NCBI RefSeq assembly: GCF_036588685.1 | Contig: NC_086374.1 | Location: 90,638,059-90,702,058, forward strand | Source: Mytilus trossulus | Taxonomy: Eukaryota > Mollusca > Bivalvia > Mytilida > Mytilidae | Direction of reading: 5' to 3' | Length of the DNA: 64,000 bases | Shown: positions 1-11,126 of the stretch, piece after piece | How positions within the stretch are numbered: the stretch's first letter is position 1 | Layout: every line of letters starts with the position of its first letter | Made by a program: the position numbers and the translations under genes | The notes under the pieces: model-generated | Seen by the model: only the letters and a program-made list of their open reading frames with translations | Databases searched by the model: none | What the model was told of the DNA's origin: nothing

Positions 1-239
1 GAGTTGATCAGTTTTCACTGTTACTCCTTTATAATGGGCGTTATGAATCCATCAGAACTGTGTATTTTTAATAATTCTTTACCTTAATTTCCGCAAACCA
101 TCATCAGGGTAAAAAAATATATTTTTTGTAGCAAATCATATATGACAAATGAGGTTATTCATCATATGAATATCAGGCACAATCCCTCCCGTAAGGGGTT
201 TAGTATCATACTATTATAAGATATATGTGAGGAACATAA

Positions 240-1570
240 CCGTTTCATGCCAACAACTGTTTTTTTTTTTTAAATAAATATGTTTAGTTCCAATGCAAAG
301 ACCCTATAAGTGAATCAATATTAAAGCCAAAATATGCAATCTTTAATGAACTGACAACAGTATCGTAACTATATCCCTTCTTAATAAGTATGTTTAAAGG
401 TTTTGTAAGCTATTAAAGTGAATACTGACATTTTTGTGCTTTGTAAAGAATATTGGCATAAAAAATGGATGTAAAATACCTGCATGTATAAGATGTCTGC
501 ATGTTTAATTATATTTACGAATTATTTCCTTATACCGATGGTAAAATTTAGATAATGTTTTGACCAGTTTGTGATATCAAAAACCCTGGTGTAAGAATTT
601 TTCAGTAATACATAAATTTCTCTGGTTAAAATCTAAAACGTTGTTACATACACGAGCGAATCGTACAAGTTGAGTTATATAAACACCATAAGACGGTGAC
701 AAGGGAACGTCACCATCTAAAAATGTATAATTAACGATAGGAAATGAAAAATCATCTCTTTTATCATAAATTTTTGTATTAAGCTTCCCGTTAATGATAT
801 AGGTATGAAGATCGAGGAAGTGGTCATTGTTAGTATTAGGTTAAAGTTAGTTCAACAGGATAAATTTCTTTAATATACATACTGAAGTCGTCATTATTGA
901 CAGCTAATATATCATCCAAATATCTTAAAGTAGTGTTAGTTTTTTTGTATCAAATGTTGTTTCAATGGGTCTTTGCTAATTTTAGTCATACATTGTAACT
1001 CATAACAATACAAAAACAGGTCCGCAATAAGTGGTGCACATTTAGTTCCCATTTGAATTCCAATGACTTGACGATATATTGAATCTCCAAAGCGAACAAA
1101 AATGTTATCAAGTAAAAATTCAAGCGCATATATAGTATCAAAGCATGTCCAATTAACATAGTTCTTTTGATTCTTGCAAATAAAAAATGACCTAAAAGGG
1201 TTTGAACATAATTATGTTCTCGCATTCTGACTTTTAAATGCCCAGTTACTTAGGGATGTAATTATTAAGAATATGAGACAAAGTGGTATATAGAGTAGTA
1301 AAATCAAAACTTTGAACAGATTCAAAATCACCAATATATGCATGAAATTTATTAAGTACTTCCAACGAGTTTTTGACACTCCAAAAGTAATTAGTTCCAC
1401 TATTTTCAAAGGCCTTATTTAAACAATTTATTATCAGAGTTTTTTTTTTGTTCCAAGTTATTTGTAAGTAAAACAGACAATGGAGTAGTGGAACAATGGC
1501 TTGAAGATGAAATAAATCTATATTTGTAAGGTATTTTGTGTAGCTTCAAAAACCAGTACATATATTTGTT
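240..1570 (-). mobile_element. Decayed reverse transcriptase (Penelope-like or related)
   Basis: Read on the minus strand in several frames, this stretch gives successive pieces of one reverse transcriptase: a WFLKLHKIPYKYRFI-like start near 1550, an FDFTTLY-like motif A near 1290, the GIQMGTKCAPLIADLFLYCY box near 1050, then YDKRDDFSFPIVNY and SYGVYITQLVRFARV near 760-660. A likely C-terminal tail runs on to about 240. Frameshifts and stops between the pieces show it is dead. The same protein family recurs near 4.8, 13.9 and 24.6 kb. I take it to be Penelope-like from the general motif order, but the class is not certain; no endonuclease domain is visible. Confidence 0.7.
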
Positions 1571-1712
1571 TAGGGGCAAGCTGAAGGACGCCTCCGGGTG
1601 CGGAAATATCTCGCTGCATTGAAGACCTGTTGGTGACCTTCTGCTCGTGTCTGTTTTATGGTAGGGTTTGTTGTCTCCTTGACACATTTCCCATTTCCAT
1701 TCTCAATTTTAT
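1571..1712 (+). repeat. Dispersed mussel-type repeat
   Basis: The block around the GACGCCTCCGGGTGCGG and TTGTTGTCTCCTTGACAC motifs is one I recall as a common mytilid dispersed repeat. It directly abuts the decayed reverse transcriptase and supplies the N-terminal 'protein' of an otherwise plausible minus-strand frame, so that frame is chimeric. Confidence 0.5.
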
Positions 1713-2277
1713 GACAATTCTATTTAGTATGATAACGTAGTCTATATTTTATTTAAATAAAATCAACATGCAAAAATCGGATAACAATCTTGAGTTGGTA
1801 ACCTTTTAGAATGCGTTTATTGAAAGGTCTGACAAGTTTACTCGGGTCGTATATTAACTACATCACCATGGAATTTGAGATGTGCTATAACGTCTGAAAT
1901 AAGGTTTTCATAGGTACAACTAAACTTGCAAACCTAATCTTTGTATGTACGGAAGAATATAGTGCATGTTATAAGTAATTTGTAGTATCTAAATCCTAAA
2001 CTTAACAAGATATCAGTAAAACAAAGATTATGTTTATTTAAATCCTAAACTTCACTATAGAGACAAATGCATAGGTAAGAAGTTTGGATAAATGAACACC
2101 ATGAATCAAATATTGTGTACTTGGGTTGCACACAAAATGGTTTTAATATAATGAAATAATAAACAAATATGCATCAAAGTGTGTGTGTAGGGGGGTAGAT
2201 AGCTATACGAACATGTTTCATATTTTTTTTAGAAATGCATGTAAGTAAAAAAAGTCAATTATATAACATTTGGCTTT
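1713..2277. other. AT-rich spacer without recognised feature
   Basis: No exon-like frame or clear repeat was seen. A short GT-rich run lies at about 2179-2188. Confidence 0.4.
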
Positions 2278-2336
2278 CTTTCATATCGTTGTTGATATAT
2301 GAAAGAACATTCTTGGAATGTTATCTTTTAAAAGAT
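2278..2336. repeat. Three consecutive palindromes
   Basis: Three inverted repeats stand back to back. CTTTCATATC pairs with an imperfect GATATATGAAAG (2278-2305), AACATTC pairs with GAATGTT around a 3-base loop (2306-2322), and ATCTTTTAAAAGAT (2323-2336) is a perfect palindrome. Function is unknown; it could be the end of a hairpin-type element. Confidence 0.6.
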
Positions 2337-2638
2337 AATTTCGATTTTCAGGAAATTCTTAAAAAATGATTTATTGAATTTAAATCGCGCAAAGGATGTA
2401 CTTTTTTCAAATTATGAAGCCAGTTTTACTACTTTGACAGCTTTTTTCGCAACACTTATTTGGTCATTATCAATGTGTATGCGTAATTATATAAGCAAAA
2501 TGAGAAAAGCGATCGATTTGAGAGGACCAATGATAATATCTTTATCGCTAATTCACCTTTGACGTTATTTTCATTGACAGAGACACTTATTTTCAAGCCA
2601 TATTTTTTCTAATCACATACCAAGAGTAAATAACTTAA

Positions 2639-3600
2639 GTCTCGGTCACACCTTACCGAATAGCTCGAACGGACGCCCAACGGATAACTTTTTTTCAATC
2701 CGTTAATGTCCGTTAGACGTCCGTTTTTATCCGTTAGGTGTCCGTCCATAACCGTTGCATGTCCGTTAAGCGTACGTTTTATCCGTCGACGTCCGTTCTG
2801 TCCGGTGGAAAATTTTGAGCATGTTCAAAACTTTGAACGGACGTCAAACGGATGAAATGTCCGTTGGACGTCCGTTAGGCGTCCGTTTGGCGTCCGTTAG
2901 GCGTCCGTTTTGAACGGAACTCATCCCCTTTGTTTCCGTTTTGTATCCGTTACGTGTCCGTTATGCATCCGTTGGAGGTCTCGCAGATAATTTCACTAAC
3001 GGACGTCTAACGGATAAACCGGATGTTGAACGGACTTCTACTGGACGTATAACGGATAAAACGGATGATGAACAGATCTGAAACGGATAAATACCAACTG
3101 AAAATTTCTCATCAGAAATGGCAATTGGATTTCTTAAGGTTCGTTAATTCTTATTATTCATAATCGATCTTAGAGTAAGGGCACATCTTCACAATCAAGA
3201 AGCTGTTATTCAGGTCAGACACTGCGCTTTGGTGGCATTTTGAAGAACAAATCCAAAACCAGTTACACAAAACATTTTCAATATTAATGAGATTTACATG
3301 TATTATAATTGTCGCTTTTTATTTTTTTTGTATATCTTGTTTATCCGTTTTATCCGGTAGGCTTCCGTTAGGTGTCCGTTTTATGCGGTACTCGTCCGTT
3401 GGACGTACTTTCGACATCCGTTCTGCCCGGCACGTCTCATTTTCTCGTCCGTTGCATGTCCGTTATGCATTCGTTAGGCATCCGTTTTAGTTGGTCAGGA
3501 CATCAACGAACTCCCAACGGATAACAATTTTGTCAACGGACAACTTTTATTTTCATCCGTTAAGCGTCCGTTCGTCTTATCGGTAAGGTGTGACCGAGGC
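2639..3600. mobile_element. Non-autonomous inverted-repeat element with TTAA target duplication
   Basis: The left end GTCTCGGTCACACCTTACCG (2639-2658) is repeated in inverse orientation at 3581-3600 with 19 of 20 bases matching. Both ends are bounded by TTAA (2635-2638 and 3601-3604). The inside is packed with degenerate short units of the type GTCCGTTAGGC and their complement AACGGACG, so the element can fold over much of its length. There is no transposase. TTAA duplication is the hallmark of piggyBac-class transposases, which suggests but does not prove how it moved. Open frames inside it are by-products of the repeat. Confidence 0.75.
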
Positions 3601-3949
3601 TTAAAAGTATTTGCAGTATAACAAAAGTGTTAAATTAACCTGAATTCCAGATTTTCCTAATTTGTGTCAAGCGGCGTGATTTGAAATATTTGTAACATGT
3701 TTTAGCTATCATCACATCCTTTCCGCCATCGAATGACATCAGCAAATTCCAGAAAATACACCTCAATGACACGCATGAAAAGATAACAAAGAAGGATACC
3801 AAACAATTATAGGAACCATAAAAATTGTAAATTGTAATGTAAAATGTACAACAAAAAAGGAATTATGCAATTAGTTTATCTAAATTTCCAGCATAATTTG
3901 GAAAGTTACTTTCATCGTCAATATAAATATATATTCTAGATAAGTAAAA

Positions 3950-4110
3950 TAACAAAAATACTGACCTCCGACGAAAATACAAAAAGGAAAGTCCCTAATC
4001 AATGGTAAAATCAAATGATAAAACACATCAAACTAATGGACAACAACTATCATATGTCTTACTTGGTACAGGCATTCTACATGGTTCAGGCAAATGATAA
4101 AGAGATCACA
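3950..4110 (+). repeat. Dispersed repeat family C, partial
   Basis: Contains the GGAAAGTCCCTAATCAA, AACACATCAAACTAATGG and TTGGTACAGGCATTC motifs shared with copies at 13.7, 19.2 and 25.4 kb. SINE-like in size; no coding content. Confidence 0.6.
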
Positions 4111-4186
4111 ACATGCTGATATTGAACATTGGGCTGATAATACATCTGATATGAAATATGCCATGTAAGAATTGGATAATAATACT

Positions 4187-4400
4187 CTACTGTACTGGAA
4201 AAGAATTACAAACTAAAACTGAGGGAAACGTATTAAATTTAAGAGAAGAACTACGACACATCAGAAATACAAAACTAAAATTTAACACAAAGAAATGAAC
4301 TTTAATATAACAATGGTCATTTTCCTGACTTGGTCCTTGACATTTTAAGAGAAAACAAATGTGGGGTGAATCTAGTTTTGTGGCATGCCAAACCAAAGAC
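4187..4400 (+). repeat. Dispersed repeat family B, partial
   Basis: Shares the CAAACTAAAACTGAGGGAAA and CATTTTCCTGACTTGG blocks with a fuller copy at 10.0-10.4 kb and with pieces at 26.8 and 32.0 kb. Confidence 0.6.
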
Positions 4401-4698
4401 TGTTTTTATTAGCTGGGGGTCTTCTACATAAACATTTACAGTGAGAATAAAAGGAATCGCTAACTCATTCGTACCTAAATTCGTACAATGTAGATGGTAT
4501 TTTGGTTCCATCATTAAAGAAATAATAACCATTTGATATTTGACTACAAAACTGTCGTAAATTTGAGTACACAGTTTCCCTTAAGGAATAGGTTTATTCA
4601 GCGTCAACTCATTGGGACTAATGTCCACACACCAGAGTTACCGATTTGTTTTACATAAAGCTCTTTTAAATTCATTTTAGGTAAGCTGATTATATCCC

Positions 4699-4729
4699 AT
4701 GGCGGAGGAAACGAGTAGTGACTGTGAAG
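4699..4729 (+). CDS. GIMAP-like gene, candidate first coding exon
   Basis: An ATG in good context (cccATGG) opens ten codons, MAEETSSDCE, plus one base, then the donor AAG|GTAAAC. A pyrimidine-rich stretch ending in TTTTAG at 4680 could be an acceptor, making this the second transcribed exon after a 5' UTR exon. It is accepted because its phase matches the GTPase exon, which lacks its own start. Confidence 0.5.
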
Positions 4730-6967
4730 GTAAACCCCTAACGATTTTAAACAAATTAATACACGGTTACATGTCATATGATTTATAAGATACGATGTTA
4801 TCTCACTAAATAATTTGTAATTTGGTGACTATGTTAAACGCATCTTTCCAATCGAACAAGAGATAAAGGATACTACAAATTCTTGATTTACATCTAGAAA
4901 TTGACAATGAGGATCTGTTGTAAACAAACCTTTACGACAATAGAGTTGATTTCAACTTTCCAATTGTGAACTTTCCATTTCTTAGTAGCAACATTACAGC
5001 AGCACCTGCTTATGGGGTATGTATCTCCCAATTGATACGATATTCCCGTGCTTGTATTTCCTATCATGATTTTCTTGATAGAGGGTTGCTGCTCACACAA
5101 AACTACAATCCCCTTCCCTTTCATGAATGTGACCTACTGAACTATACTTTTTACTGGATGTGTTATAACATGAGCAATACGACGGGTGTCACATGTGGAG
5201 CAGGATCTGCTTAACATTCTGGAGCACCTGAGTTCACCCCTTCTTTTGGTGGGATCCGTGTTGCTATTTCTTTAGTTTTCTATATTGTGTCAGGTGTACT
5301 ATTGTGTGTCTTTTTCATTTTAAGCCATGGCGGTGTCAGTTTATTTGCGATTAATGAGTTTGACTGTCTTTCTGGTGTATTTTTTCACTCGTTTCTATCG
5401 TTTTTAAATTCGCCTATTGTTTACTGATTTTAGCGACACAATTTGTCACCATCATAACAATTCATACACACTAGGATTAAGCAAATTTAGTAATAAGTAA
5501 AACTCATATCAATTTCGGAAAACGACGTTATGTAACTTTACAGAACATATTCACAAGAAGACAGTCCGAACGACATCCACTGAATCCATATGACAAGCAC
5601 ATACATTATTAATCGGATGCCCAACTAGGGATAGTGATGTACCAGCACAACAAGAGCAAAGTTTTAATGAGCTTGACTCATAACCCTTGACAGTACAGTC
5701 GTGACACAGACTAGACTTTTCAACCTTCACAATACAGCAAACTCGTGTTACTGAACAACATGTAAAGAACGGACTGTACAATCATTGTAAATAACATGAC
5801 TTTTAAAATCAGAACGAAGTACAACTAATAACTTACAAAAAGTAAAAAGACATGAAGTGCCGATCTAAGAGCACTTGCAGTTACTGAAATGAAGACCAAT
5901 GTCAATTATCAATTACAGATGAACTAAAATGTACAAATATATAAAAGGGTAATTATTGTTATTCTTAAACTATACTATAGCATTGTTAATTTTTGAAATT
6001 GTGTTTAAAAGAATATTTAGCTGATCAAAAGTATGCAAATTTAGTTTTAGATAATGAAATCCGAGTGGTGTTGGTTGGAAAAACCGGAGTTGGAAAAAGT
6101 GCTACAGCCAATTTATTATGCAATGAGGAAAACTTTTTTTTATCAAGATCTGGAAGTTCAGCTGTTACGGAAACATGCAAACATAAGAAAGTACAGTTAG
6201 ACGACAAAAATTTATTGGTTGTTGACACTCCTGGTTTGTTTGATAGTCAGCGTGTCGAAGAGGCAACAAAACTTGAAATTAAAAAATGTATTGACATGTG
6301 TGCACCATCTATTCATGCTATTTTATATGTCGTATCATTATCACTTCGATTGACACCCGAAGATATCGAAACTTTTAATAGCTTTGTTACTTTTTTCGGT
6401 GAAGATATGTATAAATATACTATCGTCATATTCACAAACCCAGATCAACTTTCCCAAGAAGGACAAACATTAGAAAATTATATAGAGAAATCGCCTATGT
6501 TGGATGCATTTGTAAAAAAATGTTCTAACCGTAAATTAGCCATTGATAACACTGCATCTAAATTGTTCGCTGATCAGCAGAGACGTACAATACTTACAAA
6601 AATCGAATTTATGATGCACAAAAATGATGGTAAAGGCTATACAAATAAAGACTTCACAGAGGCAGGAAAAAAATTAATACAAAAAACGTTAAAGAGATAT
6701 GAAAACGAATATAAGAAAAAACTAGACAAAGCAAAAGAGGACTACAAAATACAAATCCGGAAAGAATTAGTTAAAGAATATGAAGATGAAACGAAACGTC
6801 TTAAAGAACAAAATAAAAAACTTGAAAAGCAAGTGAAAGATTTAAGAAAAAAATTTAAAGAACAGTCACTTGACGATGCTAGAGAGGAGATATCGACAAC
6901 AACAGGGAGCAAAATTTGGTTAGTTTATTTTAAACTCTTTAACAAATGTCTTTTCACACCGTCGTAA
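4699..6967 (+). CDS. GIMAP/AIG1-family GTPase, two-exon gene model
   Basis: Joining 4699-4729 to 6012-6967 gives 328 residues. The protein is an AIG1-type (GIMAP/IAN) GTPase, a family that binds GTP at membranes and acts in immune-cell survival in vertebrates and is expanded in molluscs. Visible are the P-loop GKTGVGKS (about residues 33-40), the G3 motif DTPG (82-85), the conserved AIG1 box LSLRLTPEDIETFNSF (119-134) and a G4-position TNPD (152-155). A lysine- and glutamate-rich coiled coil of about 90 residues follows. There is no ATG in the large exon before the P-loop, and a stop lies just upstream at 5987, so an upstream exon is needed. The short ATG exon ends in a phase-1 donor that fits. 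Acceptors at 6020 and 6050 also keep phase. Exact start and joint are inferred. Confidence 0.75.
4820..5440 (+). mobile_element. Reverse transcriptase fragment and its 3' tail
   Basis: Lies in the inferred intron of the GTPase gene. Frames give a YVKRIFPIEQEIKDTT-like piece, then FNFPIVNFPFLSSN and PAYGVCISQLIRYSRAC near 4950-5060, the same protein as at 24.5 kb. After a large internal deletion it runs into the non-coding tail with CACATGTGGAGCAGGATCTG and AGCCATGGCGGTGTCAGTTT motifs, which also end the 13.9- and 24.6-kb copies. Confidence 0.7.
6012..6967 (+). CDS. GIMAP-like gene, GTPase and coiled-coil exon
   Basis: This single exon carries the whole GTPase domain and the C-terminal coiled coil (roughly 6665-6890), ending with TAA at 6965-6967. 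The last 20 codons are hydrophobic (KIWLVYFKLFNKCLF), which could be a weak membrane tail. A possible donor (TTTG|GTTAGT near 6919) means the annotated end could instead be read-through into an intron. No frameshift or internal stop is present. Confidence 0.8.
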
Positions 6968-7079
6968 ATATAGTGTATGTCTGATGAACGGTTCCCATGC
7001 AATTGTTCATTAATCAGAACAAGGTATTTATGACTTTAAGTATATATGTTCTAAATTGATACAAAATGATCGATAAAGA

Positions 7080-7085
7080 AATAAA
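7080..7085 (+). terminator. Candidate polyadenylation signal of the GIMAP-like gene
   Basis: AATAAA lies 113 bases after the stop codon and is followed by a T-rich stretch, as expected of a cleavage region. Confidence 0.5.
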
Positions 7086-7099
7086 AGTTAATATCCATG

Positions 7100-7889
7100 T
7101 TTTGTCTGATTTTTTATCATTTTCTGTCATTTCCAAAATTTACATATTTTAGTATTACACCAGAAACTCTACACAAATGTTTAAGATTTGAGGAATGATT
7201 ATATCTTTCCTTTTGCTAATTTTCCGTTTTCCGATAGATGATATTACTTTGGCACCGTTTACGTGGTACTAACTAACGACATGTTTACCACGTCTTGTAT
7301 AGTTGTATACCATCTACATCGGCTGATCTGCTTAGCCTATCGGCCTATATAATTGATATACAAGATTAAATGAATGTTTCAACATAATAAGGATTTAGGC
7401 ATAGATAACCTTAGCCGTATTTGGCACAACCTTTCAAATTTGGGGAACTCGGTGCTCTTCATCTTTCTACTTGTTTGGCTTTTTAATTATTTTGATCTAA
7501 GCGTCACTGAGTGGTGAGTCTTATGTAGACGAAACGCTCGTCTGTCGTATCAAATTATAAGCCTGGTATATTTGAGCAATTTAAGCAATATGCACAGGAT
7601 TTTTTATCCATTTTTGATTTAGAAGAATAACCAAAATGGTTAGAAAATACAAAATATTACAACATTGCAATATCATATTTTTTTTTCGAAATTCAGCTGT
7701 GATAATATAAATATCATCTTTAATACGTCACTTTTGTGACGATACAATCGTTAGACGCACAATTGATACTTCGTTTGTGGTTACATAGGAGTTGTCCGAT
7801 GTTAATTAATCTGTGATTAACATGTTATTATAAAATTTATTTATGTATTTATCTGTCCTGGGTGTTCTTGCGTTTATTTGTGATGTATT
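7100..7889 (+). repeat. Intergenic DNA with half of a family D MITE
   Basis: Positions about 7420-7575 match the right half of the long-TIR MITE seen complete at 12.6-13.1 kb, including GAGTCTTATGTAGACGAAAC. The rest shows no recognised feature. Confidence 0.5.
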
Positions 7890-8205
7890 CCTGTCAAGTA
7901 GTGTTGTCATTTTGTGGTATCTTTTACATTGCCAAATAAGCGGGATTCTTGACTAGCCATACAACTAGGTTCAACCCTCATATTTTTTTTCATTAAAATG
8001 TCCTGTACACAGCCCGGAATATGGCAGTTGTAAGCTAATAATCTGTTTGTAAGAATGTAGGCGTTTGGTTTTGTTGTAGTTCAGTGTTCCTGTTCCATTG
8101 TTTTCTTGCACTAGATTTTTGTTTGTTACCCGGATTTATCTTTGCTTAATCAAATTATGACTTTTAAAAAGCGGTTTACTACTGTTTCCTTTAATTGTAG
8201 TCACT
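7890..8205 (-). repeat. Dispersed repeat family B, minus orientation
   Basis: The reverse complement aligns by eye with the 10.0-kb copy: an AAGCGG(T)...TACTACTGTT end, a CCCGGATTTATCTTTGCTTA middle and a GTTCAACCCTCATATTTTTT end. It is diverged. Confidence 0.5.
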
Positions 8206-9329
8206 AATGGTCAATTAGGTTGACAATGATAATTTTGACAAATAAAATGTTTTATAAGTCAGGAAAAACAACATCTGTCCTCGTCGAATACGCTAAAGTT
8301 ATATGTATACCATTAAACGAGAAGATCTCATTTTGTGTGTCGCTTTTCCTCCTTCCCAAATAACTGAGAACAGGGAACACTGGAATATTTACTGTTATTA
8401 AATTTATGTATATACATATATATATATAAGTATGTGAATTTTGCTTATATTATCTACTTATTTTGTATTTGTCACAAAACTTAATATTCATAAAGTTTAT
8501 ATGGCAATAAATATTTTAACTTGAACTTGATTTATGAGATATACTCATATCTTTAACAATCACATATACAAGTATTTACGGCTTTCAAAGCTATTTCTTT
8601 TTAATTGCAGTGTAGTCTCGTAACGTGTTGGTAATTCAGTACAGAAGAAGACAGACTGAGGCCATTTTGTTATCCACTTTTCAAAGCCTTTTGCAAATCC
8701 TCAGGTTCATGATCGTATTTTGGCATATGTTTAGATTTGTAAAAGAGGGACGAAAGACACCAATCGCTTCTTTGTTTGTTGTTTCTCTAATTAAATTCAA
8801 ATATAAATGATGTTCTGTAACTCAATAATCAATACTTTAATGAGTATATAACATAGCGAACGTGAGATTAAGGATTTTATCGAAAATAGAAAGTGTGTTT
8901 CATATTAACACAGCCGACTTCAAGCTATCAAAATAAAGCGTCTGTAAAACTTTTATAATAAAGTATAATTAGTAGACCTACACATCTTGTGTTTGATTTC
9001 AGAATATTCAATGTTAAAAGGGCCCTGTGTGAGTTCTGAAAGTACTAATGACTAGGATCACTTCAATGGTCATCAACTTGTAAAGTCGCTGCAACAGATT
9101 TAAAGCTCCAAGTGATTAAACAATGCACAATTTCATCTGTGCCATTACAACCTTGCTTTAATTGTTCATTTTTCTAAAATGATTATTTTCGAGCAGTCTT
9201 TTGCACTTTTATTCGAAAGAAGAATGTGCTAGAAAATGTTATAATGGAACATGTGCCCCATTAGTGACGCTGGAATCAAAACAATAAGAATAAATTGAAG
9301 AACAATAAAGGAAAATCAAAAATGCAGAA
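8206..9329. other. Intergenic DNA, no gene recognised
   Basis: AT-rich sequence with a short TA-rich microsatellite near 8408-8428 and a scrap of the reverse transcriptase tail repeat near 8740-8765 (GAGGGACGAAAGACACCAA). No exon-like frame was found. Confidence 0.4.
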
Positions 9330-9540
9330 GAAAAAGTGACTGAGTGGTCGATGCAGTCCAACTTCTGCATCACCAGTCTGTAAGCCCTGAGGTTTTGAGT
9401 TCGAATAACGCACGTTCAAGGTTTGTTCGTTTCCATTCTTAACAGACTGTGTTAGTATTGGAAGATAATGAAACGACATTAGTTAGTCTTATAAAGTCCC
9501 CATAGGACTTCACTGTTGTAAGAGTCTCAGTGGATATTTA
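9330..9540 (+). mobile_element. tRNA-derived SINE
   Basis: A tRNA-like head carries an A-box-like TGACTGAGTGGTC (9338-9350) and, about 50 bases on, a B-box-like GAGTTCGAATAAC (9397-9409), in a context resembling a Ser or Leu tRNA. It is followed by a tail with GTTTGTTCGTTTCCATTCTT and AAGTCCCCATAGGACTTCAC. The head is too diverged to be a working tRNA gene. Confidence 0.55.
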
Positions 9541-9734
9541 AAAGTGTTCAAACGAAATCAGAAGACTTAAATAAGCTTGTATTGTAAGGCACTCGAATGA
9601 CTTAATTGAGTTAACCATATTAGAAATTGAAATGATGAAATTAATTTTTGAATTACTATTGACCTAGATCTTCTGTTAAATTGATCCTTTAAGAATCTTT
9701 GAGCTGTAGCAAGGCTAATCTTTGTACCATGTGG

Positions 9735-9917
9735 AACGTGCACGTCGAATGAAAGAAGATGAAAAAATGAATTATGTAATCTTTGTACCATGTATGTCAT
9801 AAGGGAGTTAAATTATGTGAGAACACGATTGCTATGAAAATTGTAATTTTCATATGCTCAAAATATTGTATCTGTAACGTGCACGTCGAATGAAAGAAGA
9901 TGAAAAAATGAATTATG
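9735..9917 (+). repeat. 42-bp direct duplication, 141 bp apart
   Basis: The 42 bases at 9735-9776 recur without change at 9876-9917 (core GTGCACGTCGAATGAAAGAA). A second short pair, TAATCTTTGTACCATGT, is at 9715-9731 and 9777-9793. The interleaved pattern suggests a template-switching or slippage event. Confidence 0.7.
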
Positions 9918-10034
9918 AAATGTTTGGGTATACAGACGCATATACTAGCAACTTTAAGCCAAATATTTTAAAAAGGTAGTGGTTCTTTTAATCGGGTTGC
10001 GTTCAAGACAAATAATACAAACTTAAGGTTAATA

Positions 10035-10395
10035 CAGTAAATAAAAGCAACAGTAGTATACCGCTGTTCGAAATTCATAAATCGGTTGAGAAAAAAAACA
10101 ATCCAGTTTACAAACTAAAATGAGGGAAACAAATCAAATATAAGAGGAGAGCAAATGACACAACAGACACACTAAAATGAAAAACACATAAACGAATTAT
10201 TATATAGCAATGAGCATTTTCCTGACTTGGTAGAGGATATTTAAAAAAAAAAGAATGGTGGGTTGAACCTGGTGTTGTGGCTAGCCAAACCTCCCGCTTT
10301 TAATATTGCATTAAAATGACAATATTACATGACAGAACTACAATACAAAAAAAAGAAGAACATGCAGGACAGAGGAACACACATATAAACAAAAC
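10035..10395 (+). repeat. Dispersed repeat family B, longest copy
   Basis: Runs from AAGCAACAGTAGTATACCGC through TTTCCTGACTTGGTAGAGG to GCTAGCCAAACCTCCCGC. It serves as the reference copy for the family inside this window. Confidence 0.6.
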
Positions 10396-10413
10396 ATTAC
10401 GACAAGCTTATAG

Positions 10414-10670
10414 TTATTAATGATGCCAGGCTTATAATGTAAGTCTTCTTAGTAACGTTTTGGTCAAAATAGCAAATAAGTTCAAGCAAAGATGAAAGCA
10501 TTGATGACCCAATGTTTCCAAAAATAGTTCCAAATATGGCTACGAATAACTGTCTGGGATAAGAGAATCCTTATTATTTAGAAAAAAATCATTCTTTTGC
10601 AAATGGTAAATTAAAAAAATGACTATATAATAGATGTACATGCAAACACCGAAGTGGTGACTAAATACAT
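10414..10670 (+). repeat. Family D MITE, left part, diverged
   Basis: Contains GATGCCAGGCTTATAATGTA, GCATTGATGACCCAATGTTT and AACACCGAAGTGGTGACTA, matching the copy at 22.4-22.7 kb. Confidence 0.5.
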
Positions 10671-11126
10671 AAAAAAAAACGAAAACGTAAAACAACATAA
10701 GTCAGCTCATACAAACAACACAGCCGAACAACGTATTATTTGTTAGCCGAAGAGATCAACGAACAAAAGTGACGTCAAATTTAAATTTCTAACTTTTCCA
10801 ATAAATAGGATAGAGATCACGATCAGGTTTGTAATAATGATATGAAATGTATTAATAACAAGGAAAATAACAATACTTTTCAATATAAAATTATATAGTA
10901 ATTATATATTTAAATTATTATCTAGCTATGTCGGTATTTCTTCTAAATCAAACTGTAAACAAATACAGCTTGTAAATTTATTTGACCAGAACTAAAATCT
11001 TTTATCTGTTATGGAAAACCACATTCTAAGATGTGGTAAAAATGTCCTTAGTTAGTTTGGACAAAGGCACATCTAATGGATCAACCGATTTGTGATGGTG
11101 TCCATAAAATTTACGGAGTGTGAATA

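Noticed and set aside
1415-1687. 90-codon minus-strand frame as one protein
   Set aside because: Its first third comes from a separate dispersed repeat; only the end belongs to the reverse transcriptase.
3287-3490. 67-codon frame with Arg-rich composition
   Set aside because: Produced by the GTCCGTT-type repeats of the inverted-repeat element.
5993-6011. TTG as a start codon for the GTPase frame
   Set aside because: A non-ATG start is not expected in an animal nuclear gene; an upstream exon with matching phase exists.
9338-9409. Functional tRNA gene
   Set aside because: A- and B-box-like motifs exist but arms do not pair and the unit continues into a SINE tail.
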